A DNA stretch of 64,000 bases from an uncultured Oscillospiraceae bacterium (lineage in GTDB: Bacteria; Bacillota; Clostridia; Oscillospirales; Oscillospiraceae), in contig CANQMW010000013.1 of the NCBI GenBank assembly GCA_947625045.1, positions 1 to 64,000 of the forward strand, written 5' to 3'. The notes under the pieces were generated by a model. It did not search any database, was not told the DNA's origin, and saw nothing but the letters and a program-made list of their open reading frames with translations. The position numbers and the translations under genes are program-made. Of the stretch, positions 8,186 through 15,880 are shown one piece after another; position 1 is the first letter of the stretch; every line of letters starts with the position of its first letter.

Positions 8186-9186
8186 CCCCGCACCACCTCA
8201 AGGATGCGCTTCATCTGGCCCATCAGCTCGTCGAACTGGGCGGGAGTCAGGCTCTGGGCCCCGTCGCACAGGGCATGCAGGGGGTCGTTGTGTACCTCCA
8301 CCATGATGCCGTCCGCGCCGCAGGCCGCCGCGGCCAGGGCCATGGAGGGCACCAGGTTGGAGTGGCCGGTGGCGTGGCTGGGGTCCACAACCACGGGCAG
8401 ATGGCTCAGCTCGTGCAGCACCGGCACGCAGCTCAGGTCCAGGGTGTTGCGGGTGTAGGTCTCATAGGTGCGGATGCCCCGCTCGCAGAGGATGACGTTC
8501 TCGTTGCCGCCGGCCATGATGTACTCGGCGGACATGAGAAGCTCCTTGTTGGTGCTGGCGATGCCCCGTTTTAAGAGCACGGTCTTGTTGGTCCGGCCCA
8601 GGCCCTTTAAGAGCTCGAAGTTCTGCATGTTCCGGGCGCCCACCTGTAAAACGTCCACGTCCTCGAAAAGCTCCAGGTCCCGGATATCCATGATCTCCGA
8701 CACGATGGGCAGGCCCGTGGCCTTCTTGGCCTCGCTCAATAGCTCCAGGCCCGTGGCGTGCAGGCCCTGAAAGTCATAGGGACTTGTCCGGGGTTTGAAG
8801 GCGCCGCCCCGCAAAAGCTTGGCACCGCTGGCCTTCACAGACTCGGCGATGCCGATGATCTGGTCCCGGGTCTCCACGGAGCAGGGCCCGGCGATGACGG
8901 CGAAGTGGCCGCCGCCGATCTTCACGCCCCCGGCGTCGATGACCGAGTCCTCGGGGTGGAACTTGCGGTTGCACTTTTTGAACGGCTCGCTGACCCGCTT
9001 CACGGACTGGACGATCTCCAGGCTCTCCAGAAGCTCCATGTCGATATGGGCGGTGTCGCCAACCAGGCCCAGGATGGTGTACTCGCTGCCCTCGGACACG
9101 TGGACCTGGACGGACTGGTCCTCCAGCCAGTGGATGAGGTGATCCCGCTGCTCGGGGGTGGTATTGGGTTTCAGAACGGTGATCAT
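8182..9186 (-). CDS. aroF: 3-deoxy-7-phosphoheptulonate (DAHP) synthase, type I-beta
   Basis: 334 residues. It condenses PEP and erythrose-4-phosphate, the entry step of the shikimate pathway. The N-terminal 70 residues form a ferredoxin-like ACT/FLD regulatory domain (family I-beta-R), so allosteric feedback is likely. The catalytic barrel has GPCSVET, LRGGAFKPRTSPY, GARNMQN, LLKRG, CERGIRTYE, DPSHATG and MVEVH motifs. It is the first structural gene of the operon. Its ATG at 9186 has AAAGGAG upstream and lies directly after the attenuator terminator. Confidence 0.96.
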   Translation of the reverse strand: MITVLKPNTTPEQRDHLIHWLEDQSVQVHVSEGSEYTILGLVGDTAHIDMELLESLEIVQSVKRVSEPFKKCNRKFHPEDSVIDAGGVKIGGGHFAVIAGPCSVETRDQIIGIAESVKASGAKLLRGGAFKPRTSPYDFQGLHATGLELLSEAKKATGLPIVSEIMDIRDLELFEDVDVLQVGARNMQNFELLKGLGRTNKTVLLKRGIASTNKELLMSAEYIMAGGNENVILCERGIRTYETYTRNTLDLSCVPVLHELSHLPVVVDPSHATGHSNLVPSMALAAAACGADGIMVEVHNDPLHALCDGAQSLTPAQFDELMGQMKRILEVVRG

Positions 9187-9202
9187 GGCGTGGCTCCTTT
9201 AC

Positions 9203-9239
9203 AAAAAAAGCTGTGCGGTCTTTCGTGCCGCACAGCTTT
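9203..9239 (-). terminator. Attenuator terminator upstream of aroF
   Basis: On the minus strand a 12-bp stem (9228-9239 with 9207-9218) is followed by seven T. It lies between the Phe/Tyr-rich leader peptide and aroF. GCGGCAC at its 5' arm and loop (9225-9231) can pair with the upstream GTGCTGC (9267-9273) as an antiterminator. That upstream segment can in turn pair with leader codons 6-8 (9314-9321). Confidence 0.88.
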
Positions 9240-9282
9240 GTGGTTTACGTGTCAATGGCTCTTTTTGCAGCACCTAACGCTA

Positions 9283-9336
9283 TTACTTCTCAAAAAAGTA
9301 ATAGGAATAGAAGTAGGTGCCGAAGAAACGTGCCAT
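9283..9336 (-). CDS. Aromatic amino acid attenuator leader peptide of the aro operon
   Basis: A 17-residue reading frame, MARFFGTYFYSYYFFEK, has five Phe and four Tyr. It follows a good ribosome site (AAGGAG, 7 bases upstream) and a consensus promoter, and precedes the aroF attenuator terminator. Classical attenuation of the pheA/trp type is inferred. Ribosomes stalled at the Tyr/Phe codons for lack of charged tRNA would cover 9314-9321, free 9267-9276 to form the antiterminator and permit readthrough. There are no Trp codons, so control would be by Phe and Tyr, matching the tyrA and chorismate mutase content of the operon. Confidence 0.93.
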   Translation of the reverse strand: MARFFGTYFYSYYFFEK

Positions 9337-9367
9337 TTTCTCTGCTCCTTTAAATTCGGATGGTGGC

Positions 9368-9396
9368 ATTATATATCCAAATCCGCCGCTTGTCAA
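9368..9396 (-). promoter_or_regulatory. Consensus promoter of the aro operon
   Basis: On the minus strand TTGACA (9396-9391) and TATAAT (9373-9368) are separated by exactly 17 bases. Transcription would begin about 25 bases before the leader-peptide ATG. Confidence 0.93.
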
Positions 9397-9409
9397 TGCC
9401 CGCCGTCAG

Positions 9410-9450
9410 AAAACGCAAAACGGCGGAGACGGCCTGTACCGTCTCCGCCG
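9410..9450 (-). terminator. Terminator of the FemXAB gene
   Basis: A perfect 12-bp stem (9421-9432 with 9439-9450) is followed on the minus strand by a T-rich tract. It isolates the aro promoter from the upstream gene. Confidence 0.8.
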
Positions 9451-9500
9451 CCTGCGCGGTAGGGAGGACAAAAGAGAGGATCATGAACAAGCATGTATCT

Positions 9501-10631
9501 TTACTGCCCCGCTGGGACAGGGGAGGGCGCGGGCAATGCCAGTGGCTCCGGCACGGGCGCACTTGCCGGGGCCCGGCGGTGGCGGCGCAGGGTGGTGAGC
9601 CTGTCCCGGGCGGTCATGAAGGCCCGCTCCGCCAGGCGGTAGAGCCGGTACACCACGGGCCGGTAGGGGGCGTACACCTCTCCGATGAACCGGTGCAGGT
9701 CCCCGCCGAAGCGGCGCTTGAAGAGGTAGAGGCCGTTGTTGGGGGCGGCCTCGTCCGTCACCTCCAGCACGCCCCGCAGGTCGTATACATCGTCGCCCCG
9801 GGCCAGGGCCAGCTTTATCATCTCCCACTGGAGCAGCGGGCAGGGCATGACGTTGCGGTGCATGGTGGCGCTGGCGCCGAAGGCGTACCAGGTCTTGTTG
9901 CCGTAGAAGATGGGCATGGCCCCGGCCACAGGCTGGCCCTCGTAATAGGCCAGGAGCAATGTGGTGTGCTCCGGGCCCAGCTCGTCCCACACCCGCTGGA
10001 AGTAGGAAAGGGGCCGGGCCAGGAAGCCGTCCCGCCGGGCGGTCTCGTCCATGAGGGCGGAGAATATCTGAAGGTCCCGGCGGGTGCCTTCCCGGACCAC
10101 CACGCCCCGGCGCTCCGCCAGGCGGATATTGTACCGCAGCTTGGGGTGGAACCCGGCCAGCACCTCCGCCTCCGTCTTGCCCCGAAGGTCCAGGCGGAAC
10201 ACCTGCCGGGGTTGGATGACGTCCCGGGCGTCCCGGGGCGTATGGACCTTGCAGCCCAGCTTTTCCATGGCGGCGCGGAAGGTATCATTGTCCTCCTCCA
10301 CGTCCGGCTCCATGCGCAGGGCCATGGCCCTGTATTTCCAGGCCAGCAGCTCCGCCCCCTCCATGAGCTGGCGCAGGGCGTCGGCGTCATCCGGGTCGCA
10401 CACCGGTCCCCGGGCGGCGTACATGAGGCTGCCGAAGAGGGGTATCTTCCGGATGAGGATGGAGAGGCCGCCGGTGATATTCCCTTCCGCGTCCTCCGCC
10501 AGGACGATCTCGTTTTTCCAGTTGGATTTGACCCGGGCCCACTCCGGGGACTGCTGGAAGTTGCAGCGGGGGTGGCGGGAGAGGAATTCGGTGTAGAGGC
10601 GCCGTGTCTCGTCGTCTGTTACGAACCGCAT
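9501..10631 (-). CDS. FemX/FemA/FemB-type peptidoglycan interpeptide-bridge aminoacyltransferase
   Basis: 376 residues of the FemXAB family, which adds amino acids from charged tRNA to the lysine side chain of lipid II. Two GNAT-like halves are recognisable: an N-terminal half with NFQQSPEWARVKSNWKNE, and a C-terminal half with FHPKLRYNIRLAERRG and FGASATMHRNVMPCPLLQWEMIKLA followed by YDLRGV. The C-terminal tail is basic then Pro/Ala-rich. The ATG at 10631 is chosen because GGAGG lies 8 bases upstream and the family N terminus starts there. Which residue is transferred cannot be told from sequence. It is monocistronic. Confidence 0.85.
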   Translation of the reverse strand: MRFVTDDETRRLYTEFLSRHPRCNFQQSPEWARVKSNWKNEIVLAEDAEGNITGGLSILIRKIPLFGSLMYAARGPVCDPDDADALRQLMEGAELLAWKYRAMALRMEPDVEEDNDTFRAAMEKLGCKVHTPRDARDVIQPRQVFRLDLRGKTEAEVLAGFHPKLRYNIRLAERRGVVVREGTRRDLQIFSALMDETARRDGFLARPLSYFQRVWDELGPEHTTLLLAYYEGQPVAGAMPIFYGNKTWYAFGASATMHRNVMPCPLLQWEMIKLALARGDDVYDLRGVLEVTDEAAPNNGLYLFKRRFGGDLHRFIGEVYAPYRPVVYRLYRLAERAFMTARDRLTTLRRHRRAPASAPVPEPLALPAPSPVPAGQ

Positions 10632-10782
10632 GATATCTGCCTCCTTTTCCCTTGATGGCTCTATGATAGCGGCCGCCTGCATAGCGATTGCATCAAGTGT
10701 TTTAAGAAAACCTTAACGGGGTTTAAGGAACGATTAATTTCCCCGCCTGTAAGGAATAACGCGGCCGGGAGACAGACTGTGA

Positions 10783-10817
10783 CGGCAAAAAACCTCCCCT
10801 GTGTAAGGGGAGGTTTT
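10783..10817 (-). terminator. Terminator of the TauE/SafE gene
   Basis: A 12-bp stem (10789-10800 with 10806-10817) with a 5-base loop carries T runs on both sides. It ends the minus-strand exporter gene. The 10632-10780 interval otherwise holds only the FemXAB promoter region; I see no gene there. Confidence 0.85.
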
Positions 10818-10837
10818 ATATATGCCAGCCCGGAACT

Positions 10838-11596
10838 TCAAAAGAACGTCTCGTAGACGACCCGGACGAAGAAGATGGCCAGGACTACGGCGATGAGGGG
10901 CTTGACGATCTTGGAGCCCTTGGAGACGAAGCTGCGGGCGCCCATGTAGTTGCCCGCGATGCCGAAAAGCCCCGCCGTGATCCCCAGGGGCAGCCACACC
11001 TGGCCGTTGACGAGGTACGTCACCAGCGCGGCGATGTTGGTGGAGAGGTTGATGACCTTGGTGGTTCCGGCGGCGTCGTTGAGGCTCATGTGGGCAAGGC
11101 CCGTCAGAAGCAGCAGCAGAAATGTGCCCGTGCCGGGGCCGTAAAAGCCGTCGTATACGCCTATCACCAGCGCCAGGACCGAGGCGATGAGGGCGGTCTT
11201 TCCCGGAGAGAGGGGGTCCTTCCCGGCGGTGTCCATGGCCTTGCTCTTAAAGACATACAGCGCCGTCAGGGGCAGGACGAACAGCAGTATTATCTTGAAC
11301 ACCCGGTCCGACACCAGCAGCGCCAGATTGGCCCCGCCCGCGGAGCCTATGAGGGCGAACACGGCGCAGAGAAGACACAGCTTCGGCTTTATGTACCCCG
11401 CCTTCCAGAACTTCCAGGTGGTGAGGGTTGTGCCCATGGCGGAGCTTATCTTATTGGTGCCGATGCTCATGTGCACCGGCAGCCCGGCGATGAGGTAGGC
11501 GGGCAGGGATATGAGCCCACCGCCCCCGGCGATGGCGTCCACGAACCCGCCGAGAAACACCAGCGGGCAGACGATGAGATACTGAGTCCAGGACAT
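10838..11596 (-). CDS. TauE/SafE-family sulfite or small-anion exporter
   Basis: 252 residues and about seven to eight hydrophobic membrane segments. The repeated family signature appears as GGFVDAIAGGGGLISLPAYL with GTNK near the N terminus and as GVYDGFYGPGTGTFLLL with GTTKVINL in the second half. Family members export sulfite, sulfonates or organic anions; the substrate here is not determined. The ATG at 11596 has AGGAGG at the right distance, better than an upstream in-frame codon. It is transcribed divergently from the gamma carbonic anhydrase gene. Confidence 0.88.
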   Translation of the reverse strand: MSWTQYLIVCPLVFLGGFVDAIAGGGGLISLPAYLIAGLPVHMSIGTNKISSAMGTTLTTWKFWKAGYIKPKLCLLCAVFALIGSAGGANLALLVSDRVFKIILLFVLPLTALYVFKSKAMDTAGKDPLSPGKTALIASVLALVIGVYDGFYGPGTGTFLLLLLTGLAHMSLNDAAGTTKVINLSTNIAALVTYLVNGQVWLPLGITAGLFGIAGNYMGARSFVSKGSKIVKPLIAVVLAIFFVRVVYETFF

Positions 11597-11613
11597 TGGA
11601 AGGCCTCCTGCGG

Positions 11614-11681
11614 TTGACACGGACCGGCAAAGACAGTATAATTTTCCCTGATACTATACGCGCCCGGCGCGTGAAAAGCAA
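11614..11681. promoter_or_regulatory. Interleaved divergent promoters
   Basis: On the plus strand TTGACA (11614-11619) and TATAAT (11637-11642), spacer 17, drive the carbonic anhydrase gene. On the minus strand TTGCTT (11681-11676) and TATAGT (11658-11653), spacer 17, drive the TauE/SafE gene. The two start regions face each other within 70 bases, so they may interfere. Confidence 0.85.
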
Positions 11682-11695
11682 GAGGGACAGTTTCT

Positions 11696-12205
11696 ATGAT
11701 TTTGACTTACAAGGGGAAGACCCCTGTGATTGATGAGACCGCCTTCGTGGCGGAAAACGCCACTCTCATCGGGGACGTGACCGTGGGGCCGGACGCCTCC
11801 GTATGGTTCGGCGCGGTGGTCCGGGGGGACAACGGCCCCATCACCATCGGCCGGGGCAGCAACGTGCAGGATAACGCCACCCTTCACACGGAGCCGGGCT
11901 TCCCCCTTACCGTGGGCGAGGACGTGACCATCGGCCACAACGCGGTGGTCCACTGCGGCGAGGTGCGCACCGGCGCCCTCATCGGCATGGGCGCGGTGGT
12001 ATTGAACGAGGCGGTCATCGGCGAGTACGCCACCGTGGGCGCTGGGGCTGTGGTGAAGCAGAATGATATTATCCCGCCCATGTCTCTCGCGGTGGGTATC
12101 CCGGCGAAGGTCATCAAGACCGACGTCGTCTCTCAGAAGGAGACGAACACCGCCAACGCCCGGGGCTATGTGGCCCGGAAAAACGCCTACATGGCGGGAA
12201 AATGA
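11696..12205 (+). CDS. Gamma-class carbonic anhydrase-like hexapeptide-repeat protein
   Basis: 169 residues forming a left-handed beta helix of isoleucine-patch hexapeptides (GDVTVG, GPITIG, VIGEYATVGAGAVV). It belongs to the YrdA/PaaY/gamma-carbonic anhydrase group. Metal-binding histidines appear in the THTEP-like NATLHTE segment and in GHNAVVHCGE. A C-terminal helix (TNTANARGYVARKNAYMAG) closes the trimer. Zinc- or iron-dependent CO2 hydration is the family activity, but several relatives are acyltransferase-like and activity is not proven by sequence. Confidence 0.85.
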   Translation: MILTYKGKTPVIDETAFVAENATLIGDVTVGPDASVWFGAVVRGDNGPITIGRGSNVQDNATLHTEPGFPLTVGEDVTIGHNAVVHCGEVRTGALIGMGAVVLNEAVIGEYATVGAGAVVKQNDIIPPMSLAVGIPAKVIKTDVVSQKETNTANARGYVARKNAYMAGK

Positions 12206-12218
12206 GATAGACGCGCAT

Positions 12219-12250
12219 CGCCCCGGCTCGGGAAGAGCCGGGGCGTTTTT
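12219..12250 (+). terminator. Terminator of the carbonic anhydrase gene
   Basis: An 11-bp GC-rich stem (12219-12229 with 12235-12245) is followed by five T. It lies between two convergent genes. Confidence 0.85.
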
Positions 12251-12254
12251 CGTC

Positions 12255-13049
12255 TTATACAGCCGCGCCGCAGGCGGTGAGGACCCAGCAGATGAGGATG
12301 GGCAGGAAGAGCGCCGGCAGGTAGTCCGCGGTCTTCAGCTTTTTGATGCCCAGAAGGTTCAGGGCGATAGCCAGCAATATCATGGAGCCCACGCAGTTCA
12401 TCACGGGCATGACCCCGATGCGCTCCAAGAAGGGCTGGATGGAGGCGGCCAAGGCAACCAGGGCCCCCTGGAACACCAGCACGAAGGCCGCCGAGGCCAG
12501 CACCGACGCGCCGTATGTCACGGCGAGGCAGGTGCTGGAGCAGAAGTCCAGCATGGACTTGATGAGGAGCGTTGTGTGGCACTCCAGCGCCAGATGCCCC
12601 GCGGGATTGGCCGCGCTCTCAAAGGAGCCCAGCACCGTCATGGAGCCGATGCAGAACAAAAGGCACGCCGTGACGAAGCCCTCCGCCGGGTTCTTGAGCC
12701 CGGCCTCGCCGCCGCCCATCCGGGCCAGCACCGCGTCGCCCAGCCGGCCCAGCCGGTCGTCGATGCGAAGGGCCCAGCCGATGAGAAGCCCCGCCGCCAT
12801 GCTGGCCACGCAGATGAGTGCCTGCACGCCGCTCTCTACCCCCAGGAGCCCCGAGGCCGCCGAGAATACGGTGCAGAAGCCGAGACACGCCATCATGGCG
12901 TCGGGCAGCTTCTCCCGGGGCGGGAACTTGCCAGGCTTTTTCATCCCGCCGGACCTGCGCCGCAGCAGCAGCCCCAGGGTACTGCCCATGAGCACCGTTA
13001 TCACGTTGGCGAACACGCCGAAATACTTCCACACAGCCTTTGTCCTCAC
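12255..13049 (-). CDS. DUF554 family integral membrane protein
   Basis: Up to 264 residues with about seven hydrophobic segments. It matches the DUF554 family (YdfK/YqgA-like): an N-terminal GVFANVITVLMGSTLGLLL, a VF/FCTVFSA segment, a CIGSMTVLGSFE motif and a C-terminal LGIKKLKTADYLPAL. Function is unknown; a channel or transporter role is only supposed. The start is uncertain: GTG codons at 13049, 13034 and 13016 are all possible and none has a strong ribosome site. A start at one of the latter two would match family N termini better. Confidence 0.8.
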   Translation of the reverse strand: MRTKAVWKYFGVFANVITVLMGSTLGLLLRRRSGGMKKPGKFPPREKLPDAMMACLGFCTVFSAASGLLGVESGVQALICVASMAAGLLIGWALRIDDRLGRLGDAVLARMGGGEAGLKNPAEGFVTACLLFCIGSMTVLGSFESAANPAGHLALECHTTLLIKSMLDFCSSTCLAVTYGASVLASAAFVLVFQGALVALAASIQPFLERIGVMPVMNCVGSMILLAIALNLLGIKKLKTADYLPALFLPILICWVLTACGAAV

Positions 13050-13109
13050 TGATTTAAAGAGATATAGCAGAAGCAGTATATCACATTTTCGACGCTTTTC
13101 AAGGCCTGT

Positions 13110-14321
13110 TTACTGGCGGTAGCCCTCCAGAAAGTCCCCTATCTCTAAAATGGCCTTATAGATGATCTCCGGCTCGGGCAGGAGCACAAGCCTAAAGTGG
13201 TCGGGCCGGGGCCAGTCGAAGCCGCTGCCGGGGACCAGCAGGATGTGCTTCGCCTCCAGAAGGTCCACGGCAAACTGCCGGTCGTCATGGATGACGACGC
13301 GGTGGTCTATCTTGGGAAAGAGGTAGAAGGCGGCTTGGGGCTTTAAGTAGCTCACGCAGGAGAGCTGGTCCAGGGCCTTCACGGCGGCGGCCCGCTGCTC
13401 GTAGATGCGCCCGCCGGGGGTGAGCATGGCCCGGGTGCTGTCCGGGTCCGCCATGGCCGCGGGGATGACCAGCTGGGTCAGGGCGTTGCCGCACAGGCGG
13501 AGAGCCGAGAGCTTCGTCATGCACTCTTTGAGCTCCGCCGTGAGGGCCGCCGGGCCGGACACCACCGCCCAGCCGCACCGGAAGCCGCACACGATGTGGC
13601 TCTTGGAAAGACCGTTCAATGTCACCACCGGGATGTCCGGGGCGATGGCGGCGGCGGAGCGGAAGGGCACGCCGTCCATGATGAGCCGGTCGTATATCTC
13701 GTCCGCGATGAGCAGCAGTTCCCGCTCCCGGCAGAGCTTCGCCACCTGCTCCGTCAGGGCGGGGGAATATACCTGCCCGGTGGGGTTGTTGGGGTTTATA
13801 AGCACCACGGCCTTCGTCCTCGCCGTCACCTTCGCGGCCATGTCGGCCACGTCCGGGTACCAGCCCGTCTGCTCGTCGCAGCGGTAGAACACCGGCTTTG
13901 CCCCGGCCAAGAACGCTGAGTTGGACCAGAGGCTGTAGCTGGGGGCGGGCATAAGCAGCTCGTCCCCGGCGCTGAGGACGCAGGAGCAGAGCATCTGGGC
14001 CATCTCGCTGACCCCGTTGCCGATGAATATGTCGTCGGCGGTGATATCTTTAAGGCCCTGGGCGGCGTGGTAAGCCCGCAGGGCCTCCCGGGCCTCCGGC
14101 ATGCCCTTGGGGTCGCAGTAGGCCACGGCCCTGTCGGCGTTTTCCATGAGCGCTCTCTTCACGCTCTCGGGCATGGTGAAGCCGAAGGCGCCGGGGTTGC
14201 CGGTATTGAGCTTCAGTATCTCGATGCCCCGGCGCTCCATGTCCAGGGCCTTCTGGTATACGGGCCCCCGGATGTCGCTGTGGACAAGTTTCAGTTTATC
14301 GGAACTTTCGATGGGTCTCAT
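13110..14321 (-). CDS. Class I/II PLP aminotransferase, AlaA-like
   Basis: 403 residues of fold-type I aminotransferase. Visible are the LNTGNPGAFGF N terminus, GNGVSEMAQ phosphate loop, LINPNNPTGQVYS, IADEIYDRL with the PLP aspartate, the LNGLSKSH lysine segment and GFRCGWAV with the carboxylate-binding arginine. The nearest characterised group is the glutamate-pyruvate transaminase AlaA of bacteria. The residue after the PLP lysine pair is His where AlaA has Tyr, so specificity is tentative. The ATG has GAGGAG 9 bases upstream. It stands alone. Confidence 0.88.
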   Translation of the reverse strand: MRPIESSDKLKLVHSDIRGPVYQKALDMERRGIEILKLNTGNPGAFGFTMPESVKRALMENADRAVAYCDPKGMPEAREALRAYHAAQGLKDITADDIFIGNGVSEMAQMLCSCVLSAGDELLMPAPSYSLWSNSAFLAGAKPVFYRCDEQTGWYPDVADMAAKVTARTKAVVLINPNNPTGQVYSPALTEQVAKLCRERELLLIADEIYDRLIMDGVPFRSAAAIAPDIPVVTLNGLSKSHIVCGFRCGWAVVSGPAALTAELKECMTKLSALRLCGNALTQLVIPAAMADPDSTRAMLTPGGRIYEQRAAAVKALDQLSCVSYLKPQAAFYLFPKIDHRVVIHDDRQFAVDLLEAKHILLVPGSGFDWPRPDHFRLVLLPEPEIIYKAILEIGDFLEGYRQ

Positions 14322-14400
14322 ATCTGTATGCTCCTCTATAAATTATTTCTTATATGAAGCGGAAAGTATATTAGCACTGTTTATTGCTTTCCGCAAGGAC

Positions 14401-14440
14401 AAAAAAGCATCCCCCGGCCCTTTGTAGAGGCCGGGGGATG
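14401..14440 (-). terminator. Terminator of the DAACS symporter gene
   Basis: A 12-bp stem (14408-14419 with 14429-14440) is followed on the minus strand by six T. The 14322-14400 stretch is AT-rich promoter sequence of the aminotransferase gene. Confidence 0.88.
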
Positions 14441-14498
14441 GATGCTATCCTGTGCGTCCGGCCTCTTTTCAGCGGCCAGACGGTTTTTTACGCTGGCC

Positions 14499-15734
14499 TT
14501 ACTTCTTTGCGGCCAGACGTGCTGCGCGCTTGGCGTCCAGACGGGTCATGTACAGCGCGCAGGTGGAGTCGCCCACGATGTTCAGCGTGGTACGGCCCAT
14601 ATCGAACAGCTTGTCGACGCCGGCGATCAGGGCGATGCCTTCCACAGGCAGGCCCACGCTCTCCAGCACCATCGCCAGCATGATCATGCCCGCGCCGGAC
14701 ACGCCCGCTGTGCCGATGGAGGCCAGGGTGGCGGTGAGGACGATCATGGCCATCTGGCCCAGGGTCAGGCTGATGCCGTAGCAGGTGGCGATGAAGATGG
14801 AGGTGACGCCCATGTAGATGGCGGTGCCGTCCATGTTGATGGTGGCACCCAGGGGCAGCACGAAGGAGCTGACCTCGGGGTCAGAGCCCATCTTGTTGGA
14901 GCAGTCGATGGTCACGGGCAGGGTGGCGGCAGAGGAGGTGGTGGTGAAAGCCACGACCATGGCCGGCCAGATGCCCTTTACGAACTTGGCGAAGCCCACC
15001 TTGCCCAGGGCGGTGACGGACACGCCGTAGCAGAGCACGAAGTGGAGGATGTAGGCCAGATACGCCACGCCGATGACGATCATCAGCGAGCCCACGATCT
15101 TCGGGCCGTTCACGGCCACCACGTCGGCCATCAGGCAGAACACGCCGATGGGGGTCAGCTTGATGATGAAGCCCATGATCTTCATGACCACGGCGTAGGC
15201 GCTCTCCATCACGTCGCTGAACTTCCTGCCCGCGTCGCCGGCAAGAAGGATGCCCGCGCCCAGGAACAGGGCCACGACGATGACCTGCAGCATGTTGGCG
15301 TCGGAAAAGCTCTGCCACATGTTGGAGGGGAAGATGCCCTTGATGACGTCCATGACGTTGGAGGAGTTGGCCTCATATTCAAGGCCCGAGGTCTTCAGCA
15401 CCGGGAACAGGTTCATGGCGTTGGCGATGTTGGCGAACACCAGGCCGATGATGATGGCCACGGCGGTGGTGCCCAGGTAGTAGACGATGGTCTTCCAGCC
15501 GATGGAGCCCACGCGCTTGATGTCGCCCAGGCTCACCACGCCGCTGACGATGCTGGTCAGGACCACAGGTACGACCAGGAATTTCAGCAGGTTGATGTAG
15601 ATGTCGCCGAAGGGCTTTAAGTAAGCGGTGGTGAACGCGCCGCCGTCAGCCATGCCGTACATGCAGGCCAAGCCGGCGATGATGCCCAGGATCATGCCGA
15701 TAAAGATCCATGCGGGCAGTTTCAGCTTCTTCAT
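14499..15734 (-). CDS. Dicarboxylate/amino acid:cation symporter (DAACS family)
   Basis: 411 residues of the GltP/GltT/DctA fold. It takes up glutamate, aspartate, serine/threonine or C4-dicarboxylates with Na+ or H+. Family hallmarks are FVVPVVLTSIVSGVVSLGD in TM3, the serine-rich HP1 hairpin TTTSSAATLPVT, the TM7 NMDGTAIY motif, HP2 (GTAGVSGAGMIML) and the TM8 DKLFDMGRTTLNIVGDS motif. The aspartate in MGRTTLNIVGDS argues for an amino acid substrate. The ATG at 15734 has AAGGAG 8 bases upstream; the in-frame GTG at 15743 abuts that site and is rejected. Confidence 0.93.
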   Translation of the reverse strand: MKKLKLPAWIFIGMILGIIAGLACMYGMADGGAFTTAYLKPFGDIYINLLKFLVVPVVLTSIVSGVVSLGDIKRVGSIGWKTIVYYLGTTAVAIIIGLVFANIANAMNLFPVLKTSGLEYEANSSNVMDVIKGIFPSNMWQSFSDANMLQVIVVALFLGAGILLAGDAGRKFSDVMESAYAVVMKIMGFIIKLTPIGVFCLMADVVAVNGPKIVGSLMIVIGVAYLAYILHFVLCYGVSVTALGKVGFAKFVKGIWPAMVVAFTTTSSAATLPVTIDCSNKMGSDPEVSSFVLPLGATINMDGTAIYMGVTSIFIATCYGISLTLGQMAMIVLTATLASIGTAGVSGAGMIMLAMVLESVGLPVEGIALIAGVDKLFDMGRTTLNIVGDSTCALYMTRLDAKRAARLAAKK

Positions 15735-15835
15735 TGTCTCCACTCCTTCATGTTTATTTTATAACATATAAGACTATAACATATTCTTATATCAATGTAA
15801 AGAGAAAAATTATAATTGTCCCGTTCCGTGGCACG

Positions 15836-15863
15836 AAAAGCGCCCGGACATGCGTCCGGGCGC
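15836..15863 (-). terminator. Terminator of the lipoprotein gene
   Basis: A perfect 10-bp stem (15840-15849 with 15854-15863) is followed on the minus strand by TTTTC. The AT-rich bases 15740-15835 hold the symporter promoter region. Confidence 0.8.
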
Positions 15864-15880
15864 CTTGGAATGGGCGGGTA

